39,835 nt of DNA, taken from assembly GCA_045546315.1 (NCBI GenBank), contig JAZQCN010000057.1:1-39835 (forward strand), read 5' to 3'. Source of the stretch: RGIG2041 sp045546315 (GTDB lineage Bacteria; Bacillota; Clostridia; UBA1381; UMGS1253). Positions 22,691 to 30,032 of the stretch are shown one piece after another. Each line of letters begins with the position of its first letter. The stretch's first letter is position 1. The position numbers and the translations under genes were made by a program. Under the pieces are notes generated by a model. The model was not told the origin of the DNA and ran no database searches. It was given only the letters and a program-made list of their open reading frames with translations.

Positions 22691-22779
22691 GCACAAAACT
22701 GTGTTGAAAAACTCACGCTGTACATTTTTTATGTAAACTTAAGGCAAAAAATATGTCAAAAAACTGTGCGCACGCGCAC

Positions 22780-22807
22780 TTGACAAAAAGCAGATTTGGT
22801 ATATAAT
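22780..22807 (+). promoter_or_regulatory. Promoter of the mreB homologue
   Basis: TTGACA (22780-22785), a 16-base spacer and TATAAT (22802-22807). The near-palindrome GTGCGC-AC-GCGCAC (22766-22779) abuts the -35 and could be an operator. Confidence 0.8.
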
Positions 22808-22870
22808 AGATATGATAAGGTAGGCTAAGTATCCGCAGGAAAAGCGGTTTTAAAAAATTGGAGGCTGCAC

Positions 22871-23926
22871 ATGGCAAATTCTTTTATTTCCAAACTGAAA
22901 AATATGTTCGGTATGTCGACGGACATCGGCATAGACTTAGGTACCGCATCCGTACTGGTGCATGTGAAGGACAAGGGTATTGTGCTTTGCGAGCCGAGCG
23001 TTGTGGCAATCGATAAGGGTACGGGCAAGCTGTACGCTGTCGGTACGGAGGCGCAGAAGATGCTCGGTCGTACACCGGGCAACATCACAGCCGTTCGCCC
23101 GATGCGCGAGGGTGTAATTTCCGACTACTCAACAACAGAAATGATGCTCAAATACTTCATCCGTAAGGTAACGAAAAACCGCTTATTTAAGCCGCGCGTT
23201 ATGATTTGCGTGCCGAGCGGCGTAACCGAGGTAGAGGAAAGAGCCGTTATCGACGCTGCAATGCAGGCAGGCGGCAGACAGGTGTACTTAATCGAGGAGC
23301 CGATTGCGGCTGCCATCGGTGCAGGCATTGACATTTCCCGCGCCTGCGGCTCTATGGTCGTGGATATCGGCGGCGGTACAAGTGACATCGCCGTAATTTC
23401 CCTCGGCGGTATCGTTGTAAGCACATCCATTAAGGTCGCCGGCGATAAGTTCGACGATGCAATCGTGCGTTTTATCCGCAAAAAGTTTAACGCAGTTATC
23501 GGCGACAGAACCGCCGAGGAATTGAAAAAGGAAATCGGCAGTGTATATCCGCAGGGCAAGGAAACCTTTATGGAGGTACGCGGTCGCTCGCTCTTAACCG
23601 GTCTGCCGCAGAGCATCTCCGTATCGAGCGAGGACATCCGCGACGCGCTCGACGAGGTTGCCGTACAGATTGTAGATGCCGTACACTCCGTTTTGGAGCG
23701 TACCCCGCCTGAGCTTGTGGGCGATATTGCCGAAAACGGTATTGTAATGACCGGCGGCGGCGCGATGATTGAAGGTCTTGACAAGCTTTTGATGGAAAAG
23801 ACCGGCATCCATGTTTACCTGGCAGACGATCCGCTCTCCTGCGTGGCAAAGGGTACGGGCGCTTCGCTCGATAACCTGCATGTGCTGCGTGATAAGGGCT
23901 CGTATATGTACGATTTAGACAAATAA
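22871..23926 (+). CDS. mreB: MreB/Mbl-family actin-like cell-shape protein
   Basis: A 351-residue actin homologue. Phosphate loop 1 is DIGIDLGTASV (about 18-28), the connect region is YLIEEPIAAAIGAGIDI, phosphate loop 2 is VVDIGGGTSDIAVIS and the adenosine motif is GIVMTGGGAMIEGLD. The N-terminal MANSFISKLKNMFGM is a possible membrane-binding amphipathic helix. It polymerises under the membrane and guides cell-wall synthesis. GGAGG lies ahead of the ATG. It is monocistronic, without mreCD beside it, so it may be an mbl/mreBH-type paralogue. A terminator follows. Confidence 0.93.
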   Translation: MANSFISKLKNMFGMSTDIGIDLGTASVLVHVKDKGIVLCEPSVVAIDKGTGKLYAVGTEAQKMLGRTPGNITAVRPMREGVISDYSTTEMMLKYFIRKVTKNRLFKPRVMICVPSGVTEVEERAVIDAAMQAGGRQVYLIEEPIAAAIGAGIDISRACGSMVVDIGGGTSDIAVISLGGIVVSTSIKVAGDKFDDAIVRFIRKKFNAVIGDRTAEELKKEIGSVYPQGKETFMEVRGRSLLTGLPQSISVSSEDIRDALDEVAVQIVDAVHSVLERTPPELVGDIAENGIVMTGGGAMIEGLDKLLMEKTGIHVYLADDPLSCVAKGTGASLDNLHVLRDKGSYMYDLDK

Positions 23927-23971
23927 TGACGGGATGTTAAAATAGCCCGGACCGCAAAAAGATGAAATGAG

Positions 23972-24010
23972 AAGGAAAATATCGTTTATAGCGATATTTT
24001 CCTTTTTTAT
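23972..24010 (+). terminator. Terminator of the mreB homologue
   Basis: 13-base arms AAGGAAAATATCG (23972-23984) and CGATATTTTCCTT (23992-24004), followed by a T-run. Confidence 0.9.
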
Positions 24011-24065
24011 ATGCCTTTTTGCTATCCCTATGTTATACATAGTGGCAAATAGCCTCCCACGCAAA

Positions 24066-24096
24066 ATAAAAAGGGCGATTCGCAAATCGCCCCTAC
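24066..24096 (-). terminator. Terminator of nagZ, also a GTAGGGGCG-type repeat
   Basis: GGGCGATT (24073-24080) pairs with AATCGCCC (24085-24092). On the minus strand it reads GTAGGGGCG into the stem and ends in TTTTTATTTT. Confidence 0.75.
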
Positions 24097-24122
24097 GCAA
24101 ATATCAATTTTCATTCTGTATT

Positions 24123-25358
24123 TTACAGTATTCCCATTTTTTCCTTACACAACAAAATCTTCCGCACGCTTTCGTCGATGCGCTTTTCCGTAATTTCGCC
24201 GCTTTCAACCGCCGCGACAAGTGCATCGCAGGTTTTTTGCACATCGACCGGCATCAGAATCATATCCGCCCCTGCCTGCACCGCCAAAACGGCAGCCTCG
24301 CCGCCATCGTAATTGTCGGCAATGGCGCCCATCTGAAAAGAATCCGTTATCGCAATGCCCTCAAAGCCGAGCTCGTCCCTGAGCCATTGGGTAATGACCT
24401 TTTTGGAAAGCGAAGCCGGGATGCCGTCCTCTACGGCATTGACTAAGCTGATATGCGAAATCATCACAAAATCCGCGCCCGCGTCGATGCCGGAGCGGAA
24501 CGCAACAAACTCCGTCTCCGCAAGCTGGTCATAGGTGCGCAGGCTCTCGCTGTAGCCAGTATGCGAGTCAGACAAGGCGCTGCCGTGCCCCGGGAAATGC
24601 TTTAATACGGCGCTGACGCCGTTTTCCTGCAGCCCCGAAACCACCTCGGGCACCATTTTGGAAACCACCTCTGCCTCGCGGCCGAAGGCGCGGTCGCCGA
24701 TTTCCTCGTTGTCCGAAAGCACCAGCACATCCGCCACCGGTGCAAAGTCTAAATTAAAGCCGAGCGTATTCAGCCTGCCTGCAAGCTTTTCGCCTACCGC
24801 ACGCGCTGCCGCAGTATCGCCCGCATCGCCGATTTCGCGCATCGGCGGCAAAGCTTCAAAGCCGAGCGCTTCATTTTCCGAAATACGCGCGACGCGCCCG
24901 CCCTCCTCGTCTACGCCGAGAAACAGCGGTATTTCAGAATACGACTGTGTGTTTTCAAGCATTTGAGTTACCTGCTCGCGGCTTTGCAGATTATGCGAAA
25001 AATAAACCATACCGCCGACCGGATACTTTTCAAGTGCTGCGCGTGTTGCCTCCCCTGCCGCAACGACCGGGTTAAAGCCTGTGATGGATTCCGGCGTTAC
25101 AAACAGCATCTGATATACCTTCTCCTCCAAGGTCATCTCCTCGAGCATCACCTCGACCGTCCTGCTCTCTTCCTTTTCAGGCGTCTGCGTCACCTGCTCT
25201 GTCGGCGACGGTGTAAAATCGATGATTGGCCAATGCATATAGGCAAGCACGCCCAAGCCGCCGAGCACCAAAACGGCGAGCAGCACCCAAAGAATGCCGC
25301 CGCGCGGCTTTGTTTGGTTTTTATAGCTGCCTTTTCTTTGTACCTTTCGTCTGTCCAT
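24123..25358 (-). CDS. nagZ: GH3 beta-N-acetylhexosaminidase (NagZ-like), membrane-anchored
   Basis: A 411-residue enzyme. It has a basic N-terminus, one TM anchor (about 22-42) and a Thr/Pro-rich linker, then a GH3 TIM barrel. FLGVDEEGGRVARI, KHFPGHGSALSDSHTG (His/Asp general acid region) and AITDSFQMGAI with the nucleophile Asp are all present. It likely removes GlcNAc from peptidoglycan fragments outside the membrane. It begins six bases after the yaiI stop and shares its promoter. Length fits the stand-alone NagZ type lacking the second GH3 domain. Confidence 0.92.
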   Translation of the reverse strand: MDRRKVQRKGSYKNQTKPRGGILWVLLAVLVLGGLGVLAYMHWPIIDFTPSPTEQVTQTPEKEESRTVEVMLEEMTLEEKVYQMLFVTPESITGFNPVVAAGEATRAALEKYPVGGMVYFSHNLQSREQVTQMLENTQSYSEIPLFLGVDEEGGRVARISENEALGFEALPPMREIGDAGDTAAARAVGEKLAGRLNTLGFNLDFAPVADVLVLSDNEEIGDRAFGREAEVVSKMVPEVVSGLQENGVSAVLKHFPGHGSALSDSHTGYSESLRTYDQLAETEFVAFRSGIDAGADFVMISHISLVNAVEDGIPASLSKKVITQWLRDELGFEGIAITDSFQMGAIADNYDGGEAAVLAVQAGADMILMPVDVQKTCDALVAAVESGEITEKRIDESVRKILLCKEKMGIL

Positions 25359-25364
25359 GTTGTG

Positions 25365-25799
25365 CTACTCTCCCTTTAGTATTTTCCGAAGCGCCGCCTC
25401 AAAAGCGGCATCCTCCGTCGGCTTGCGCTTTTTCGGCCCACGCAGCCGCTCACCTGCCATACGCGCTTTTTTTGCACTGTAACGCGAAAAAAGCAGTGCA
25501 TCCATATTGTCTTTTGTATACTCCATACCGCTCTGGCTGAGTGCGCGTGCACCCTTGCCGAGACACATCGCCGCCAGGCCGTAGTCCTGCGTAACGACCA
25601 CATCGCCCGGCGCAAGCTGATTGACCAGATAAAAATCCACGCTGTCCGCACCGGTCGATACCGTAACGGTTTTCGTGCCTTCTATACAAAACTCGTGTGC
25701 GCTGTCGCAAAAGATGATGCTTTCTATACCGTATTCGCGCGCAATACGCACGCAAAGGCGCACCACCGGACAGCCGTCCGCGTCAATTAAAACACGCAT
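25365..25799 (-). CDS. YaiI/YqxD family protein (DUF188, PIN-like)
   Basis: A 144-residue protein starting MRVLIDADGCPVVRLCVRIA, the hallmark of the DUF188 family. VSTGADSVDFYL and GDVVVTQDYGLAAMCLGKGARAL carry conserved Asp residues of a PIN-like nuclease fold. The biochemical role is not established. I set the start at ATG 25799 (GGGAGTG eight bases upstream); the open frame continues far upstream only because it is antisense to the DUF554 gene. It is followed by nagZ in one transcript. Confidence 0.92.
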   Translation of the reverse strand: MRVLIDADGCPVVRLCVRIAREYGIESIIFCDSAHEFCIEGTKTVTVSTGADSVDFYLVNQLAPGDVVVTQDYGLAAMCLGKGARALSQSGMEYTKDNMDALLFSRYSAKKARMAGERLRGPKKRKPTEDAAFEAALRKILKGE

Positions 25800-25817
25800 A
25801 AAATCACTCCCTTTTTT

Positions 25818-25868
25818 ATTGTACCGCATACGAAAAACCTTGTCAACGGTTAGGTTTTGTGTTAATAT
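25818..25868. promoter_or_regulatory. Overlapping divergent promoters sharing a -35 element
   Basis: The leftward promoter is TTGACA (25846-25841), a 17-base spacer and TACAAT (25823-25818). The rightward promoter is TTGTCA (25840-25845), a 17-base spacer and TAATAT (25863-25868). The two -35 hexamers cover the same base pairs, so the promoters should exclude each other. Confidence 0.8.
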
Positions 25869-25893
25869 AGTATCGATTCGGAGGCGAAATTTT

Positions 25894-26574
25894 ATGTTAG
25901 GCGTATTGGTAAATACGGGCACAGTCATCTTAGGTGCGCTTTTGGGGCTTTTGCTCAAAAAGGGCTTGCCGCAAAGAATGGCAAATGCTTTAACAACGGC
26001 AGTCGGGCTTGCGGTGCTGTACATCGGCATCGACGGTGCACTTGAGGGGCAAAACACGCTCGTGCTGGTGCTTTCGCTCGCCATCGGCGCGCTTATCGGC
26101 ACACTCCTCGACTTAAACCGCCGCGTGCACGCGCTCGGCGATAAAATTGAAAAGCTTGCCACAAAGGGTAGCGGCGACGGTAAGGTTGCCGAGGGCTTTG
26201 TCAGCGCATCGCTTTTGTTCTGCGTCGGTGCGATGACGGTGGTCGGCTCTCTGCAGTCGGGTCTTTCCGGCAACCACGAAATGCTGTTTACCAAGTCGAT
26301 TTTAGACTTTATTTCTTCCATTGTGCTCGCATCGGCGCTCGGCGCAGGTGTGCTGCTTTCGTCTGTAAGCGTGTTCGTGCTGCAGGGCAGTATTGCGCTG
26401 CTCGCGCAGTTTATTGCGCCGTACCTGGGCGAATATGCCGTCGCGGAAATGACATGCGCCGGCTCGGTGCTCATCATTGCTTTGGCGCTGAATTTGCTTA
26501 AAATAACAAACATAAAAATTATGAATTTTCTTCCGGCAGTCTTTTTGCCGATTTTGCTTTGTATGTTTATGTAA
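25894..26574 (+). CDS. DUF554 family integral membrane protein
   Basis: A 226-residue protein with about six or seven hydrophobic segments. It begins MLGVLVNTGTVILGALLGLLLKKGLP, typical of DUF554 (YdfK/YqgA-like), and has the conserved LLFCVGAMTVVGSLQSGLSGNHEMLFTKSILDF. It is a putative transporter of unknown substrate. The ATG at 25894 follows GGAGGCG. Transcribed alone; a terminator follows. Confidence 0.9.
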   Translation: MLGVLVNTGTVILGALLGLLLKKGLPQRMANALTTAVGLAVLYIGIDGALEGQNTLVLVLSLAIGALIGTLLDLNRRVHALGDKIEKLATKGSGDGKVAEGFVSASLLFCVGAMTVVGSLQSGLSGNHEMLFTKSILDFISSIVLASALGAGVLLSSVSVFVLQGSIALLAQFIAPYLGEYAVAEMTCAGSVLIIALALNLLKITNIKIMNFLPAVFLPILLCMFM

Positions 26575-26585
26575 CATCCACATCA

Positions 26586-26616
26586 AAAAGAGGACGATAG
26601 ATTATCGTCCTCTTTT
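26586..26616. terminator. Terminator after the DUF554 gene
   Basis: Perfect 14-base arms (26586-26599 and 26603-26616) around GAT, ending in TTTT. Confidence 0.9.
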
Positions 26617-26636
26617 AAATTTTATTTGTTTTTTTG

Positions 26637-26762
26637 CCTCCCTCTGACGAGGGAGGTGGCTTTGCCGCAGGCAAAGACGGAGGGAGAGAAAATAAAAACA
26701 GATTGCGTGTATCTCTCCCTCAGTCTCGCTTCGCTCGACAGCTCCCTCGTCAGAGGGAGCCT
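26637..26762. repeat. MITE-like palindromic intergenic element
   Basis: The two ends are inverted copies: GCCTCCCTCTGACGAGGGAG on the left matches GGCTCCCTCTGACGAGGGAG on the complementary strand of the right end. Inner arms GGAGGGAGAG and CTCTCCCTC also pair. The element is about 125 bases and non-coding. It lies between convergent genes. Confidence 0.7.
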
Positions 26763-26774
26763 TTTATACTCTGT

Positions 26775-28319
26775 TTAATCCGCTAACTTCTTTAATTCAG
26801 CAACCGTCTCTTCGACAAGCTGTGCACCGCCGGCAGGCGATACCTGGTTACAGAACTGGCTCGCACTGTAGCCCTTGTTTTTCACGCCGCGCTCGGTTGC
26901 GAGATAACTGCCTGAGACAAAGCCATCCGGCTGGCCGCAGAGCTGTACGACAAAGGTCTGCGCAAACGGCGAGCGCGCCTGCATACGGTGCTGATAGTCC
27001 ATATACAGCTCAAAGGTATTGGTTGCAAATGCAATATCGCCGATACGAATGACATGCAGCTCCATCGGGATTGTCTTTTTCGTTTTTTGCGCTTCATAAC
27101 GGTTCAGCACGCCGACACGCCGTCTGCGCTCACACATTGCTTTGGAGTTTGTATACAGATTTTCCTCCGGTGTACCGTCGGTCACAAATTCTAAAACCTC
27201 CGCATTAATGGCGTCATATTCCGCTTTTGCCGCGGCATATTCCTCGTCCGTGATGATGCGGCGGTCCAGCTCGATGGTTTTTACGCTGTGCTTCACAACC
27301 GCGTCTGCAAACTTTTCCTTCTGTGCCCACGCATACACCTCGTCAAAGGCGGCGCAAATGCGCAGGGCAATATCGCGGCGATTGTATAATTCCGTCGGAC
27401 GCTTCAAGTCCGCTTTCGGCTGGTAACCTTCAAATTTCAAGCGATAACGGCGGTCCTGCGCAGCCTTGTAGTGCAAAGCGCGCGGCGAGAGGTCGCCTGC
27501 AGCGGCGCACTGCGCCATAATGTGAATATCACCGTACTTTTCCTTAAGCATAGCGCGGACATCACCCCAGTAATCCGAGGTCATGTATTCTTCCTGCTCT
27601 GAATTCTGCGACGGGCACGGAATATTGATAATCGCACCGGTCAGCTTTTCGTTTTCATCAAAGGTGAACATGAAATTTGCGAAATGGTCTGCACCGGCTT
27701 CGTAGTGCGAAAAATATTCGTCGTTGGTATTGCCGTACATTTTGGCATGTCCGTGCGGGCTATTTGAATTCACATATTTTGCCGTCTTTCCGCTTCTTTC
27801 GGCATCGACAATAGACATATCGCGCGTATACACACTGCGGCGTGAATGCGCCACAACGGCATAGCCGTAGCCGTAACCAAAGCTACCTTCGCATCTGCCC
27901 TCGTACGCTTCGCAGATGGCAGCTGCCGCCTGATTTGTGAAAAATTCGCGGTACTCGCCAGGCGGCGTAATCTCCACGCCCTCGTGCGGCAGGGTAGAAA
28001 GCGTACCCCAGCTACCCAAATCCTCGCCCTTGTTTAAAAGTGGTCCGCAGTGGGTGTGCGTTACATTGACAATGATTTTCGAGGTGTCAATCTCCGCGTT
28101 TTTCATTGCAACCTTTTCGCGGACTTCGTCTAAAATACCGCGCGCAGCTACAAGGTCACACTGCAAAAAGATAACCAGGTCCTCGCCGCTGTCGAGGACA
28201 AGGGCGCACACCTGCATCGAATCTAAACACCCCTTGGAAACGCGGATGTGAAACTGTCCCGGTAAAACCACCGGGTCATTTGTGGCTACATCTTTGGTGC
28301 TCCAACCGATTTTTAACAT
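26775..28319 (-). CDS. Neutral ceramidase-like protein, paralogue 2
   Basis: A 514-residue cytosolic protein without signal peptide. It resembles the N-terminal domain of neutral/alkaline ceramidases (PF04734): the Zn-site region VNVTHTHCGPLL corresponds to the ceramidase THTHSGP motif, and AQCAAAGDLSPRA and a late YLATERG are conserved between the two paralogues here. In this setting it more likely hydrolyses an amide or ester in a glycan or glycolipid than ceramide itself. The ATG at 28319 follows AAGGAGTG. It lies 69 bases after its close paralogue and in the same direction, a tandem duplication. Confidence 0.7.
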   Translation of the reverse strand: MLKIGWSTKDVATNDPVVLPGQFHIRVSKGCLDSMQVCALVLDSGEDLVIFLQCDLVAARGILDEVREKVAMKNAEIDTSKIIVNVTHTHCGPLLNKGEDLGSWGTLSTLPHEGVEITPPGEYREFFTNQAAAAICEAYEGRCEGSFGYGYGYAVVAHSRRSVYTRDMSIVDAERSGKTAKYVNSNSPHGHAKMYGNTNDEYFSHYEAGADHFANFMFTFDENEKLTGAIINIPCPSQNSEQEEYMTSDYWGDVRAMLKEKYGDIHIMAQCAAAGDLSPRALHYKAAQDRRYRLKFEGYQPKADLKRPTELYNRRDIALRICAAFDEVYAWAQKEKFADAVVKHSVKTIELDRRIITDEEYAAAKAEYDAINAEVLEFVTDGTPEENLYTNSKAMCERRRRVGVLNRYEAQKTKKTIPMELHVIRIGDIAFATNTFELYMDYQHRMQARSPFAQTFVVQLCGQPDGFVSGSYLATERGVKNKGYSASQFCNQVSPAGGAQLVEETVAELKKLAD

Positions 28320-28388
28320 GATATTCACTCCTTTATACTGAATGTTCATCAAGTCCTCCCTTATACAGAGGGGCCTGTTATACTCTAT

Positions 28389-29909
28389 TTATTCTGCTAA
28401 TTTCTTTAATTCCGCAACCGTCTCTTCGACAAGCTGTGTACCGCCCTTGACGCTGACCTGGTTACAGTACACGCTTGCGCTGTAGCTTCTGTTGTTAAAA
28501 CCGCGCTCGGTTGCAAGATAGCTGCCGGCCACGTAGCCCTTCGGCTGACCGCACAGCTGTACGATAAAGGTCTGCTCAAACGGCGAGCGCGCCTGTATAC
28601 GGTGCTGATAGTCCATAAACAGCTCAAAGGTATTCGTTGCAAAGGCAATGCTGCCGAGGCGGATAATGTGCATTTCCATCGGCAGTGTCGGCTGATTCTT
28701 TTGCTCCTCGTAGCGCGCAAGCGTGCGGATACGGCGTTTTCTCGTCGTCATCTGCCTGGTGTTCCAATACAGGTTTTCCTCCGGCGACTTATCCGTCGAC
28801 GGGACAAACGGCTCTGCATTAAAGCGCTCGTGGTCTGCAAGAGCGATTGCATATTCCTCGTCGGTGACCATACGGCGGTCCAGCTCGAGGGTTTTAACGG
28901 TGTGCTTTACCACAGTGTCCGTGATTTTCTCCTTCTGTGCCCAGGAATACACCTCGTCAAACGCATCACAGATGCGCAGCGCTATATCACGACGGTTGTA
29001 CAATTCAACCGGGTATTTTGCGCGTGGGTCTGGCGTAAAATCTGCAAACTTTAAGCGGTAGCGGCGGTCCTGTGCAGCCTTGTAGTGCAAAGCGCGCGGC
29101 GAAAGGTCGCCTGCTGCGGCGCACTGCGCCATAATGTGAATGTCGCCGTATTTGTCCCAAAGCATCTGGCGTACATCGCCCCAAAAATCGGCGGAGAAAT
29201 ACTCCTCCATCTCTGAATTTTGCGACGGACAAGGCACATTGATAATCGCACCGGTTAATTTTTCGTTCTGGTCAAAGGTATACAGCAGATTGATATAATG
29301 GTCTGCGCCTGCTTCGTAGTGCGAAAAGTTGTCATCGTTTGTGTTGCCGTACGCCCTACAGTGTCCGTCGACATTACCCGGTGTTGCACCCGGGCGAACA
29401 GATACATCGTCAAAATACACCGGACGGCGCGAATGTGCCACAACGGCATAGCCGTAGCCATAGCTGTAGCTGCCCTCACTTCTGCCCTCGTACGCTTCGC
29501 AGATGGCATCCGTCGCCTGATTGGTGTAAAACTCGCGGTACTCGCCCGGCGGCGTAATTTCCACGCCCTCGTGCGGCAGGGTGGAAAGCGTACCCCATGT
29601 ACCCAAGTTTTCCCCTTCCGCCAAAAGCGGACCGCAGTGCGTATGCGTTGCATTCATCACGATTTTGCTCGTATCGATTGCAGGGATTCTCTTTTTCACC
29701 TTACCTCGAATCTCATCGAGCACGCCGTAGTTGATCGACCCCAGGTCGCCCTGCAGGAAAATAATCAAATCGTCGCCGCTGTCGATGACCAGCGCACAAA
29801 CGATAGAGGAATCTAAACACCCCTTAGCGATGCGGATGTGAAATTGCCCAGGAATGGCAATCGGTTTGTCTGTGGTTACATCTTTGGTGCTCCAGCCGAT
29901 TTTTAACAT
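28389..29909 (-). CDS. Neutral ceramidase-like protein, paralogue 1
   Basis: A 506-residue protein aligned end to end with its downstream neighbour (both start MLKIGWSTKDV and end QLVEETVAELKKLA), with well over half of residues identical by eye. It keeps NATHTHCGPLL and AQCAAAGDLSPRALH. The main differences are in the 175-200 region and around residue 380. GGAGAG lies seven bases ahead of the ATG. It follows the clan-A hydrolase gene after a gap that holds a palindromic repeat, so co-transcription is not certain. The substrate is unknown. Confidence 0.7.
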   Translation of the reverse strand: MLKIGWSTKDVTTDKPIAIPGQFHIRIAKGCLDSSIVCALVIDSGDDLIIFLQGDLGSINYGVLDEIRGKVKKRIPAIDTSKIVMNATHTHCGPLLAEGENLGTWGTLSTLPHEGVEITPPGEYREFYTNQATDAICEAYEGRSEGSYSYGYGYAVVAHSRRPVYFDDVSVRPGATPGNVDGHCRAYGNTNDDNFSHYEAGADHYINLLYTFDQNEKLTGAIINVPCPSQNSEMEEYFSADFWGDVRQMLWDKYGDIHIMAQCAAAGDLSPRALHYKAAQDRRYRLKFADFTPDPRAKYPVELYNRRDIALRICDAFDEVYSWAQKEKITDTVVKHTVKTLELDRRMVTDEEYAIALADHERFNAEPFVPSTDKSPEENLYWNTRQMTTRKRRIRTLARYEEQKNQPTLPMEMHIIRLGSIAFATNTFELFMDYQHRIQARSPFEQTFIVQLCGQPKGYVAGSYLATERGFNNRSYSASVYCNQVSVKGGTQLVEETVAELKKLAE

Positions 29910-29939
29910 ATATATCTCTCCTTCAAATTAGAAGGTAGT

Positions 29940-30020
29940 GTTTTGGATGCAGTGCGAGGCAAAAGCGCAGCGCTATACTCGTGTATGCGCGAGCATTTTA
30001 ACGAAGCAATGCGCCAAAAC
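29940..30020 (+). repeat. Dispersed palindromic intergenic element, copy 2
   Basis: Same block order as 19587-19673, but on the plus strand. The closing arms are GTTTTGG and CCAAAAC, replacing AAATCGG and CCGATTT of copy 1 with base-pairing kept. The centre GCTATAC...GTATGC is also paired. Confidence 0.65.
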
Positions 30021-30032
30021 AGCCCTTTTGTC

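Noticed and set aside
25800..26513. Long leftward open frame extending the YaiI gene to 382 aa
   Set aside because: It is antisense to the DUF554 gene and crosses its promoter; the ribosome site and family start place YaiI's ATG at 25799.
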